Assembly (NCBI RefSeq): GCF_002252505.1 | Contig: NZ_NNRL01000168.1 | Span: 172,607 to 236,606 of the forward strand | DNA: 64,000 bases | Direction: 5' to 3' | Source: Brucella grignonensis | GTDB lineage: Bacteria > Pseudomonadota > Alphaproteobacteria > Rhizobiales > Rhizobiaceae | Part shown: piece by piece, positions 37,562-44,781 of the stretch | How positions within the stretch are numbered: position 1 is the stretch's first letter | Layout: each line of letters begins with the position of its first letter | Translations under genes and position numbers: made by a program | The notes under the pieces: generated by a model | The model's input: only the letters and a program-made list of their open reading frames with translations | Databases searched by the model: none | Told to the model about the DNA's origin: nothing

Positions 37562-38230
37562 CTATCGACGCTTTTTCTGCCGCTGCTCCAGCATGCTGAC
37601 AACACGGACCAGAGGGATCAGCATCAACAGATAGAGTATGGCTGCACCAACAAGGGGTGAGGGATTAGCGTAGTAAGCCTGCGCCTGTGTTGCCTGTTTC
37701 AGCAAATCAGGCAGCGCCACAACCGAGGCAAGTGCTGTGTCTTTTATCAGGCCAACGGCAACCCCGGTTGCCGGAGGAACAACGAGACGCATCGCTTGCG
37801 GCAGAATGATATCCACCATCAGCCGTGGCCAGGAGAACCCGAGAGCGTGCGCCGCTTCAAACTGCCCACGAGGAACTGCTTCAATACCAGCTCTGAACGT
37901 TTCGGCCATATATGCTGACGCAACCAGCGAAATTGCTGTTGTAGCAGCCCAGAATGCTGACAACCGAAGCCCTACAAAGGGAAGCGCATAATAGACAAGG
38001 ACGAGCAAGACCAGCAATGGGATTGCACGGAAAACATCTATGTAAGCGATCGCAAAGATTCGTATAGGCCTGGGCGCATACATCCTGATTAGGACAAGAA
38101 CGAGTCCGAGAATGACCGAGGCAATCAGGCTCGTTATACCGAGTAGTGCTGTCAGTCCGAAGCCCTGCAACATCAACGGGGCCGCGTTCTTCAGAACCTC
38201 AAAGTTCAGAAACGTTGAATAAAAATCCAT
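37562..38230 (-). CDS. Polar amino acid ABC transporter permease
   Basis: A 222-residue inner-membrane permease of the HisM/GlnP family with about five membrane helices and the EAA loop (EAAHALGFSWPRLMVDIILP). Only one permease gene is present, so a homodimer is likely. ATG 38230 (MDFYST) is preferred over an in-frame TTG at 38242. The ATPase gene begins 24 bases after its stop. Confidence 0.93.
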   Translation of the reverse strand: MDFYSTFLNFEVLKNAAPLMLQGFGLTALLGITSLIASVILGLVLVLIRMYAPRPIRIFAIAYIDVFRAIPLLVLLVLVYYALPFVGLRLSAFWAATTAISLVASAYMAETFRAGIEAVPRGQFEAAHALGFSWPRLMVDIILPQAMRLVVPPATGVAVGLIKDTALASVVALPDLLKQATQAQAYYANPSPLVGAAILYLLMLIPLVRVVSMLEQRQKKRR

Positions 38231-38280
38231 AGGCGAGACCAAACATCCGAATAGTGGAAGACGAATTATCCGTCAGGAAA

Positions 38281-38306
38281 AGCTGTCGGCGAGACTGCCG
38301 ACAGCT
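38281..38306 (-). terminator. Intercistronic hairpin between binding protein and permease
   Basis: AGCTGTCGGC (38281-38290) and GCCGACAGCT (38297-38306) form a perfect 10-bp stem with a 6-base loop, read on the minus strand just after the binding-protein gene and followed by TTTCC. Probably a partial terminator or mRNA 3' stabiliser that gives more binding protein than permease. Confidence 0.7.
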
Positions 38307-38323
38307 CACTGATCAACTGGCGA

Positions 38324-39103
38324 TCATTTGCCGGGGATTGGGCGCACAGCAACGGTGCTGGAATCTTTGCTTGGTGCGCTACCGAACCATTTTTCATGGA
38401 TACGGGCAATTTCACCGTCTTCTTTCAGCTTGCTGATGACAGCATCGAGCTCAGGAAGCAGTGGGCTGTCTTTCGCCAGCATAATCGCGAACTGTTCGTT
38501 CGTTGGGATCGTGTCAACAATAGCGTATTGCGGCTTATCCTTGATGTAATATGCATCAATCGGGCAATCATGGACAAAAGCAGCCACGCGTCCGGTGGCG
38601 ATATCAAGCATAGGTTCGCTCACACCGTCATAACGACTGATTTCGGTGATGCCGTACTTATCTTTGTTTTCCGTCGCCCACATCTCACCAGTCGTGCCGG
38701 TTACAACTGCCAGAACCTTCCCGTTCAAGTCTTTCAGACTTTTCACATCGCCATTCGAACTCGTTGTGAGGCAAGCATCAGCGTCATAATAAGGCTGCGT
38801 GAAAGCAACAGATTCCAGACGCTTTTCTGTAATCGTAACCGTGCCAATCGCAATATCTGCACGACCGGATTGCACCGTCGCGAATATGCTGTTGAATGGC
38901 ATCTGGGTATAATTGACTTTTTTTCCTGCCCGCTCAGCAATGAGGTTCACCAGATCGACCTCAAAACCAACGAGATTGCCGGATCCGTCTTCAAATTCAA
39001 ACGGCACGTTGGCAGTGACCGACGCCACGTTCAACTCACTTGCACCTGCCATCCCGGCGAACATCGAGATTACGCCGGCGATGAGGATTGCACGCTTATT
39101 CAT
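38324..39103 (-). CDS. Periplasmic amino-acid-type substrate-binding protein
   Basis: A 259-residue family 3 solute-binding protein. Signal peptide to about residue 22 (FAGMAGA). The mature part shows NVPFEFEDGSGNLVGFEVDL, FNSIFATVQSGRADIAIGTV and TITEKRLESVAFTQPYYDA, the classic ligand cleft of cationic/polar amino acid binders. A pair of cysteines (DACLTTS and HDCPID) may form a disulfide. First gene of the operon. Confidence 0.94.
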   Translation of the reverse strand: MNKRAILIAGVISMFAGMAGASELNVASVTANVPFEFEDGSGNLVGFEVDLVNLIAERAGKKVNYTQMPFNSIFATVQSGRADIAIGTVTITEKRLESVAFTQPYYDADACLTTSSNGDVKSLKDLNGKVLAVVTGTTGEMWATENKDKYGITEISRYDGVSEPMLDIATGRVAAFVHDCPIDAYYIKDKPQYAIVDTIPTNEQFAIMLAKDSPLLPELDAVISKLKEDGEIARIHEKWFGSAPSKDSSTVAVRPIPGK

Positions 39104-39213
39104 GTTTGGAACCTCCCGTTTCCTAGAACAGTCTTGAGTACTGCTGGCAAACGGTTACACTGGGAGAATTCGCGCTGGTATCACCCCTAGGGGGGACAGA
39201 ACATCAGCGGGCA
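39104..39213. promoter_or_regulatory. Divergent promoter region with CCCCTAGGGG palindrome
   Basis: A 110-base space between the ABC-led operon and the LuxR gene. CCCCTAGGGG at 39184-39193 (context TCACCCCTAGGGGGGACA) is a 10-bp perfect palindrome and a good candidate for the LuxR-type dimer. Confidence 0.6.
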
Positions 39214-40071
39214 ATGAGCATAAGTATAATGATGAAATTACAGCACAGTGGAACGAACAAAACCCAAGATTCTGTAGTCGCTGAAATGATCTCAGCGATC
39301 GACAATCCCGAATATCCACGCGTTGCGATGAGAGCACTCAACCGTCTGGTTCAGGCAGATGCAACAGCAATGTACATCTATTCGGGTGATGAGTTAGTCT
39401 ATATTCTGGACGACGATATCAGTCATCTTGTGGATAGCAGATTTGTCGATAGTTACCGCAAAACAACATATCGTCTCAACCCGTTTTACCAGCATCACCG
39501 GATCGGAATTGAGAGCGGCACTTACACGATGGGACAATTGGCTCGCAGCCAATCCGTCAGAAAGCCCCTCACTGAAGTTACCGGCATCGAAATAGATGAT
39601 GCTGAAGAAATCGGGTATCGCACGCATGGCTTTCCCAAGCGATGTTCCGAGCTTGCTATTGCCGTGAGGCTATCGCCGCTACAAACGGTTCAAATCGCTC
39701 TTTACCGCTCTGGCTACAATGCTTTTCAGACACATGAACTTTCAACACTTAAAGGGCTGAATCAAACATTCAGCGCACTTTACAGCCGATTTTGGCAACA
39801 TCATCAGCTGAGTAACGTTAGCGACGACAACATACTGCAAAGTGCACTTCATGGCCTGTCTCGGGGAGAGCTCTCGAACCGCGAACAAGAAGTTCTTTTA
39901 CTTGACTTGAATGGCAGCGATGCGCGCCAAATTGCCGACAGGCTCAAAATCTCGGAAGAGACCGTAAAGACCCATCGCAAACGCGCTTTCATTAAACTGG
40001 GCTTGAAAACCAAATCGCAGTTATTTCAAACCATCTTGCGACGAATTATGCATAAGAGAAATATTGACTAG
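39214..40071 (+). CDS. LuxR-type transcriptional regulator
   Basis: A 285-residue regulator. A C-terminal LuxR HTH (LSNREQEVLLLDLNGSDARQ; IADRLKISEETVKTHRKRAF) follows a roughly 200-residue N-terminal sensor domain with no clear autoinducer-binding signature. It is divergent from the ABC/aminotransferase operon and probably activates it in response to a metabolite; I infer it is not a quorum sensor, as no synthase gene is present. Its stop overlaps by two bases the stop of an inverted IS481-like fragment. Confidence 0.88.
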   Translation: MSISIMMKLQHSGTNKTQDSVVAEMISAIDNPEYPRVAMRALNRLVQADATAMYIYSGDELVYILDDDISHLVDSRFVDSYRKTTYRLNPFYQHHRIGIESGTYTMGQLARSQSVRKPLTEVTGIEIDDAEEIGYRTHGFPKRCSELAIAVRLSPLQTVQIALYRSGYNAFQTHELSTLKGLNQTFSALYSRFWQHHQLSNVSDDNILQSALHGLSRGELSNREQEVLLLDLNGSDARQIADRLKISEETVKTHRKRAFIKLGLKTKSQLFQTILRRIMHKRNID

Positions 40072-40205
40072 TTGTCTGGTACCATCATGTGATGGTGTGG
40101 TTTGACGATAAAAACTTCTGGCTTTGATTTCCAAAGTTCCTGAATGGCTTCATAGGGTGTTTTGAACTTCAAGGCCTTGAGCTGTTTAGTCGGAAGAAGT
40201 GTCAG
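40068..40205 (-). pseudogene. C-terminal tail of an IS481-like transposase
   Basis: About 40 residues (KQLKALKFKTPYEAIQELWK, then KPEVFIVKPHH) resemble the conserved end of IS481-family transposases (TPYE...W...P..F...P.H). The rest is gone, replaced by an IS6 remnant. The longer open frame to 40394 is an artefact running across both remnants. Confidence 0.6.
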
Positions 40206-40208
40206 GTT

Positions 40209-40490
40209 CCGCGTAAATGGAATTTTGATGAAACCTATATCAAAGTCAGAGGCGATTGACTGTACTTGTATCGCGCCGTTGATAGTAACGGGGATACAGC
40301 TGAATTCTTTTTCAGCAAAGATCGTGATTTGATCACCGCCAAACTCTTTCTTTGCAAGGCCCTCCCGCCATGGCAGGCCAGAGCCTATTGCCATTCACTC
40401 CAGCAAGTATATGAGCAACACGGTTGAGCAAGACCATCGCTGTATCAACACATCTTTGCAACGGAACCGCTATGTGTCATGCGTTGATAA
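40209..40490 (+). pseudogene. Degenerate IS6-family transposase, left copy
   Basis: Reads RKWNFDETYIKVRGD, stop, LYLYRAVDSNGDTAEFFFS, then KDRDLITAKLFLCKAL, and after a deletion and frame change SKYMSNTVEQDHRCI. This matches IS6/IS26-type transposase (DETYIKV first Asp, YLYRAVD, then NNxVEQDHR). It has an internal TGA and an internal deletion. About 120 bases around 40288-40410 are clearly similar to 50343-50450 in the same orientation. Confidence 0.85.
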
Positions 40491-41618
40491 CCTTCTCAAC
40501 AAAGTTGATAAAGTGTCATCGGGTCCCGCAGCAGACTGGATGTATTCGATGCCATCGGACCGTGAAGTAGACCTGCGGACGCTGCTTGGGCTGTAGCCGA
40601 AATGCTGCGTGAATGCCCGCGTGAAATTGGCTGCCGTATCGAAACCAAATAGTTGCGCAATATCGGACACTCTGCGGTTTTCCGATGCATTCGCAAGCAT
40701 CTCGTGTGCCGCGAGCAATCGTTTCTGACGAATATAGTTGAGCACCCCACCCGAGCCTTCGAACAGCTGATAAAGATGCGTACGTGAGATAGCGAGCTCT
40801 CTGCTGAGAGCATCGGGCGTGAGTTCGCGAGACATGAGATTCTTCTGGATGAAGCGTCTGGCTTTTGTCATCAAGCCGAGAGAAGCATTGTGCTCGTTCG
40901 TATCGGTTTCCTTCACCAAAGGGGCAATCGTGTCAAATACGAGTTGGCGCAGGGCATCACGCAGCTCCGGAAACTCCTCGCTTCTTATATGGTCCAGCCC
41001 CGCCTGGATCGTCGATACGAAGTCGATCAGCAATTTGGCGCGATACCCTCCGAGCGTTGCATTGTTGCACGCCTCCGGCATACCGCCCAGACCAGCGAAA
41101 TGATCGACCGGAATGATCAGCAGCACCACGTCCGTGGCCAGCGCACGACCGCGAAACGGATAGCCAAACGAACGGATATTGATCATGCCCGGCTCGTTTT
41201 CCGCCACACGATCATCCACCGCCGTCCATGTGCGACCGCTTCGCAGAAAACTGATCTGCCAGTGATCGATCGGGCTGAAACGAACCTTTTCTGCTGTGCG
41301 TTCATAACTGAATGGAGGAACAGTCTGTTCTATGAGCAGCATGCCGCGCAGATCCCAGATTTTCTGGGTAACGGCAAAACCGTCTTCGACATTCACGCCA
41401 TCCGGCATCCGCACATCATAGAGCGGAGCCACATGCTGTTGCCATGCAGGAAACTGCGCTGAGGGCTCCAGCTCTTCAGTCGTAAAGATCAGCGGGGTCA
41501 GAATATTGGTGCTTCGGGCATCTTCTCCAAGGGGCGCGAGTGGAACGCGCACTGACTGGCGGCGCTCCACAAAATCGGGCTTCAGATCACGCGAGGCCTT
41601 GTCGCTCGGGGATGTCAC
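40470..41618 (-). CDS. AraC-family regulator with N-terminal RxxxR motif (CuxR-like)
   Basis: A 382-residue AraC/XylS regulator. The C-terminal double HTH covers about 265-365 (LTPDALSRELAISRTHLYQL; VSDIAQLFGFDTAANFTRAF). The N-terminal domain contains FVERRQSVRVPL, so Arg20 and Arg24 form a PilZ-like RxxxR motif ahead of a cupin/AraC-binding-like barrel. I recall the S. meliloti AraC regulator CuxR binding c-di-GMP through such a motif and activating the uxs1-uxe-aps genes; this protein sits close to the equivalent genes. GTG start with GGGAG ahead. Its 3' end abuts the left IS6 remnant. The c-di-GMP role is inferred, not shown. Confidence 0.85.
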   Translation of the reverse strand: MTSPSDKASRDLKPDFVERRQSVRVPLAPLGEDARSTNILTPLIFTTEELEPSAQFPAWQQHVAPLYDVRMPDGVNVEDGFAVTQKIWDLRGMLLIEQTVPPFSYERTAEKVRFSPIDHWQISFLRSGRTWTAVDDRVAENEPGMINIRSFGYPFRGRALATDVVLLIIPVDHFAGLGGMPEACNNATLGGYRAKLLIDFVSTIQAGLDHIRSEEFPELRDALRQLVFDTIAPLVKETDTNEHNASLGLMTKARRFIQKNLMSRELTPDALSRELAISRTHLYQLFEGSGGVLNYIRQKRLLAAHEMLANASENRRVSDIAQLFGFDTAANFTRAFTQHFGYSPSSVRRSTSRSDGIEYIQSAAGPDDTLSTLLRRLSTHDT

Positions 41619-42006
41619 GGCAACTCCCTAAACCAACTCACGGGTCCGAGGTACGCGGAATGCCACCCAAGTCCCTGGCGGGATACTAGCACTTGAGTAA
41701 GTAAAATCCAAGCAACTGAAAAACTATAGTCTATTTATTGGTTAACCCGTGCAGTTGATCATGGCGTCCATCGGCACTGCTATCTCATAAGCATCGAAAA
41801 TGCTTCACCTATGACGATAGCTGCGTGCATGCCTGGCGTTCGATGAGGTTTCTGCGTGCCTGAAGAAACTTCAGAAGAGGTGCTGGAATACAGCTGATAA
41901 AATGACCTGACTGTATCGGATTTGATGAAAATTTTCATGAAAATCCGGCCAGAATATTAAAACGCATCCGATAGAAAGCACGGCAATAACAACCGGAGGC
42001 AATTGT
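41619..42006. promoter_or_regulatory. Divergent spacer with ATGAAAATTTTCAT palindrome
   Basis: A 388-base space between the AraC gene and the small exported-protein gene, with no credible gene. ATGAAAATTTTCAT (41925-41938) is a perfect 14-bp palindrome inside GGATTT...AAATCC arms, about 70 bases upstream of the plus-strand start. Confidence 0.5.
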
Positions 42007-42312
42007 ATGAACAATGTATTTGCATGTACTGTGCGCCGCGAAAGCTTGAAATGGGCTGCCGCTATTGTCGTTGGACTGTCCGCTTCATTATGCCTGACGG
42101 CAGGCGCCGAAGCCAAGGATGCCCGCAAGCAGAAAAGCGAAACGGTTTCCGTTTACCTCGTCAAGTACAAGGTGAATAGCCAAGCACGCTACAACAAGCC
42201 TGCATCGGCCAAGGTCATCAGGGTTTCCGCCACGCAATACGCGGCCGGTACGTCCTATGTGTGCACGCCGAGCGGTTTCGGGCAGAAATCCCGCTGCTTC
42301 ATCCGCGATTAG
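42007..42312 (+). CDS. Small exported protein
   Basis: A 101-residue protein. The signal peptide covers roughly 1-36 (AAAIVVGLSASLCLTAGAEA). The mature part is basic and ends YVCTPSGFGQKSRCF, a closely spaced cysteine pair. No family recognised. It lies inside the AraC-polysaccharide unit, and its 3' end runs into a dispersed repeat. GGAGGCAATTGT precedes the ATG. Confidence 0.7.
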   Translation: MNNVFACTVRRESLKWAAAIVVGLSASLCLTAGAEAKDARKQKSETVSVYLVKYKVNSQARYNKPASAKVIRVSATQYAAGTSYVCTPSGFGQKSRCFIRD

Positions 42313-42430
42313 AGCATTTCCAGCAAGAGTTCGAAGCGTCTACGCGGGGAAATCAGTTCACTCGACTGATTTCTGATCCCACTTCGATGCGCAGGATAAT
42401 GCGACGAAACAAATATTTAGAGCATATTCC
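42309..42430. repeat. Dispersed repeat, copy with insertion
   Basis: Begins TTAGAGCATTTCCAGCAA and contains GCGACGAAACAAATATTTAG, both shared with the copy at 43117. Extra sequence in the middle holds a small inverted repeat (AAATCAGT ... ACTGATTT). Confidence 0.75.
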
Positions 42431-42481
42431 GAAAAGTGAGAAACGGCTTTCGGGTACGATGCGCAATAACGGAAACAGTCA

Positions 42482-42514
42482 GAGTGTCGATCTGATTCAA
42501 TCAGATCGACACTC
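42482..42514. repeat. Perfect 15-bp hairpin
   Basis: GAGTGTCGATCTGAT (42482-42496), a 3-base loop, and ATCAGATCGACACTC (42500-42514). It lies just after the dispersed repeat and may be its terminal hairpin. Confidence 0.75.
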
Positions 42515-42523
42515 GATGACATA

Positions 42524-42560
42524 CCGGCTCGCAAGAACTCCATACAGATCAGCGAGCCGG
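42524..42560 (-). terminator. Hairpin after the last polysaccharide-operon gene
   Basis: CCGGCTCGC (42524-42532) and GCGAGCCGG (42552-42560) form a 9-bp stem, 17 bases past the DUF995 stop. There is no T tract, so termination here is uncertain. Confidence 0.4.
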
Positions 42561-42576
42561 CATGCTTGCCTGGCGA

Positions 42577-43095
42577 TTATCTCGCCTTGGCTTTCATGAT
42601 CGCCAGTCCCTTACTAATACGGTCACCGCGCAGCAGCTTGGCGGCCTCATCGGTCGGGCGTGGCGGATTGTTGCGGAAGACATACCAGCTGCCGCCCAGC
42701 GAGCGCTTCTGATAGATGACACCATCTTTCTCGCGATGGAGAAAGCAGGTCGTATCGCCGCCGCCGCCCGTCTTGTTGACCCAATAGGCCTGCAGGCAGA
42801 GCTTGCCGCGATTGGTGGCGTACCAGCGCCCCTGCCCGTAAGACCACGCCCTGCCTTTCTGCGACCAAGCGATGAAACGATGTCTGTCGGCAGAGAAATA
42901 GCCGCCGCCATCCTTCCATTCCCATGATTTACCGGAATAGAGCGCGTCAAGCGCTTCGGCTGATAGCGGTACAGCTGCCGTAGCCTTGATGGCGATCGGG
43001 TCCTCGGTTTTCTGCTTCGGCGCCGCATCGGCAGCGCCTGCCAGAAGAAGCACGGACAGCGCCGCACTTACGGTTCTCAAACGGATCGAAAACAT
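42577..43095 (-). CDS. DUF995 exported protein (apsH2-like position)
   Basis: A 172-residue exported protein; the signal ends AGAADA. The DUF995-type core includes SAEALDALYSGKSWEWKDGG, RAWSYGQGRWYATNRGKLCL and DGVIYQKRSLGGSWYVFRNN, with cysteines in KLCLQAYW and TTCFLHRE. Same architecture as the protein at 44212, so they are paralogues on either side of the glycosidase. The position matches my recollection of apsH2 in the S. meliloti aps cluster. Role unknown; perhaps periplasmic polysaccharide handling. Confidence 0.8.
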   Translation of the reverse strand: MFSIRLRTVSAALSVLLLAGAADAAPKQKTEDPIAIKATAAVPLSAEALDALYSGKSWEWKDGGGYFSADRHRFIAWSQKGRAWSYGQGRWYATNRGKLCLQAYWVNKTGGGGDTTCFLHREKDGVIYQKRSLGGSWYVFRNNPPRPTDEAAKLLRGDRISKGLAIMKAKAR

Positions 43096-43116
43096 TGTCG
43101 TATTCCTGTTCAGACG

Positions 43117-43223
43117 TTAGAGCATTTCCAGCAAAAATGCGAAGCGGTTTTGCGTGAGGTAAATGCGACGAAACAAATACTTAGAGCGGTTCCAGCGCCT
43201 CCGTTTTAACTGGAACCGCTCTA
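43117..43223. repeat. Dispersed repeat with 14-bp hairpin
   Basis: TTAGAGCATTTCCAG begins the element. GCGACGAAACAAATACTTAG is shared with the 42309 copy. TAGAGCGGTTCCAG (43182-43195) and CTGGAACCGCTCTA (43210-43223) form a perfect 14-bp stem. It lies inside the polysaccharide operon, between the glycosidase and the DUF995 gene. Confidence 0.8.
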
Positions 43224-43255
43224 GGGTCTGATCAAGACGCATTCGCGCCTCCGGA

Positions 43256-44200
43256 TCATTCAAGCGGATGGTTCGCGACCCGCCAGTCAGGTCGCCCGAC
43301 ACCGCGTGGCCACGGATAGACTTCGCGGTCATTGAAGTAGACGGTCGCAGTCAGTTTCGGAAATTCGGGCTGCGGCTTGTTGGTCTCCTGCGCCCAGGCC
43401 CGGACATAGGCGTCGCTTCCTTCATAGCCGAGTTCGGCGATGACGATCGGCTTCTTGAAGCCCACCACCCGGTCGTATCCCGGTTTTGTCCGTTCAACGA
43501 ATGTGGACGCATGTCCCAGTTCCAGCATATCATAAGGTTCGTATCCGAACACCGACAGGCCGATCACATCGACATAGCCATCGCCCGGATAATAAGCCTC
43601 GAGCCCCGCATCTCCCTTCGGCGACCACATATATTTGGCATTCGGCAATGACTTGCGGCAGACATTGACCGCATGCTGATAGGCGCGGACATAGCCCTGT
43701 GCCGACCAGTAGGACCAGGTGAACTGGCCCCTCTTGTCATCCATTTCCTGCGCCCAGCGAATGGTCACAGGGCTCTTCAGCTTCGAAGCCGCGGAGCAGA
43801 CGGCAGCCATGTTTGTATCGTAATGCCCCCGCACGATTCCGCTCAGGAGATCATCCGGCGCAACACGCCAGTCGCGAGCCCACGACCAGGGTTCGACGGT
43901 GATCAGCAGTTCGCGACCCCGTTCCTGCGCATAGGCATCAGCGGTTGACAGGCTCGTCAGGTCCACATCCTCCCACGGAAGGAACAGATGTTCGATGCGG
44001 GAATTGGGATCGTTGGTAAAATCCCCGTGCGGATCATAGGCCCCGAACTTGATGGATTGCGGGGTTATGACCGGGCGCTTGTCGTGGAACATGTTGCGGG
44101 TATTGACATTGGCACCCGAAACACCGCTCGCCGCGTAAACAGCGGTTGAAAGCAGCCCACCGCAAAGAATTGCTGTTGCTATTTTGTATGAGGTTTTCAT
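43256..44200 (-). CDS. Exported GH26-like glycoside hydrolase
   Basis: A 314-residue exported enzyme (signal peptide to about residue 23, ending VYA). It has a TIM-barrel pattern: EPWSWARDW, acid/base candidate in IRWAQEMDDKRG, YMWSPKGDAG, and nucleophile candidate Glu in IVIAELGYEG. This resembles GH26 endo-beta-mannanase-type enzymes. In synthase-dependent polysaccharide loci such periplasmic hydrolases trim or release the chain. The position fits apsE of the S. meliloti cluster, from memory. It lies 11 bases after the upstream DUF995 gene. Confidence 0.8.
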   Translation of the reverse strand: MKTSYKIATAILCGGLLSTAVYAASGVSGANVNTRNMFHDKRPVITPQSIKFGAYDPHGDFTNDPNSRIEHLFLPWEDVDLTSLSTADAYAQERGRELLITVEPWSWARDWRVAPDDLLSGIVRGHYDTNMAAVCSAASKLKSPVTIRWAQEMDDKRGQFTWSYWSAQGYVRAYQHAVNVCRKSLPNAKYMWSPKGDAGLEAYYPGDGYVDVIGLSVFGYEPYDMLELGHASTFVERTKPGYDRVVGFKKPIVIAELGYEGSDAYVRAWAQETNKPQPEFPKLTATVYFNDREVYPWPRGVGRPDWRVANHPLE

Positions 44201-44211
44201 CGCCGCCTCCT

Positions 44212-44781
44212 TTATTGTACGGGCGATTGGGCAACGGGCAACGCCAGATTCAGCGCTTCCGTTTTGGGCGTTATTGTTTCGATGGAGAGGAGCTTGCGCG
44301 CCTCGTCATCCTTGTTTCCGCCAGCATGGCGGAAGACGTACCAGGCACCGTCCGGCTCGCGTTTCTGATAGATCGTCCCATCGGCGATACGGTGGGAGAA
44401 GCAGGTCTTGTTCGGGAAGACATCCTGAGCCAGATGCCATTTCGCATCGAAGCACATCTGGCCCGACCAGGTGATCCGCCAGCGGCCTTCAGCCCATACC
44501 TTGCCTTTCTCGCCATCAACACGGGCGGTGAAACGGCGGTTCTGGCTTTCCATCCGGCCAGCGCCGTCGGCCCACTGCCAGTTCTTGTCGCGATAAAGTA
44601 TGTAAAGCTCGGCAGGCGTCATCACACGGGCGCCGTCGGGCAAACCATCCGCAGCGACCGTTACTGCTCCCGCTGGTGTGCTCAACCCGGCAAGCAGGAC
44701 AAAGAGCGGCAGACCACATCTGCTCCGATCGGTGTTCCAACCAGACCGGGACCTTTGGTCTTCAAACATCACATGTTTCAT
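44212..44781 (-). CDS. DUF995 exported protein (apsH1-like position)
   Basis: A 189-residue protein with a basic N-terminal stretch, then a hydrophobic signal (LPLFVLLAGLSTPAGAVT). The core (TPAELYILYRDKNWQWADGA, then KVWAEGRWRITWSGQMCF, then DGTIYQKREPDGAWYVFRHA) parallels the protein at 42577. The first ATG overlaps the ugd stop by 20 bases; a Met four codons later also overlaps it. Conserved Trp-rich strands suggest a carbohydrate-contacting beta fold, which is inference. Confidence 0.8.
   Translation of the reverse strand: MKHVMFEDQRSRSGWNTDRSRCGLPLFVLLAGLSTPAGAVTVAADGLPDGARVMTPAELYILYRDKNWQWADGAGRMESQNRRFTARVDGEKGKVWAEGRWRITWSGQMCFDAKWHLAQDVFPNKTCFSHRIADGTIYQKREPDGAWYVFRHAGGNKDDEARKLLSIETITPKTEALNLALPVAQSPVQ

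Noticed and set aside
39214..40071. LuxR protein as a quorum-sensing receptor
   Set aside because: No autoinducer-binding signature or LuxI gene is visible; position next to a transport operon favours metabolite control.
40068..40394. 108-residue minus-strand ORF as an intact gene
   Set aside because: It runs through an IS481 tail and then antisense to an IS6 remnant; only the last 40 or so residues look like a protein family.
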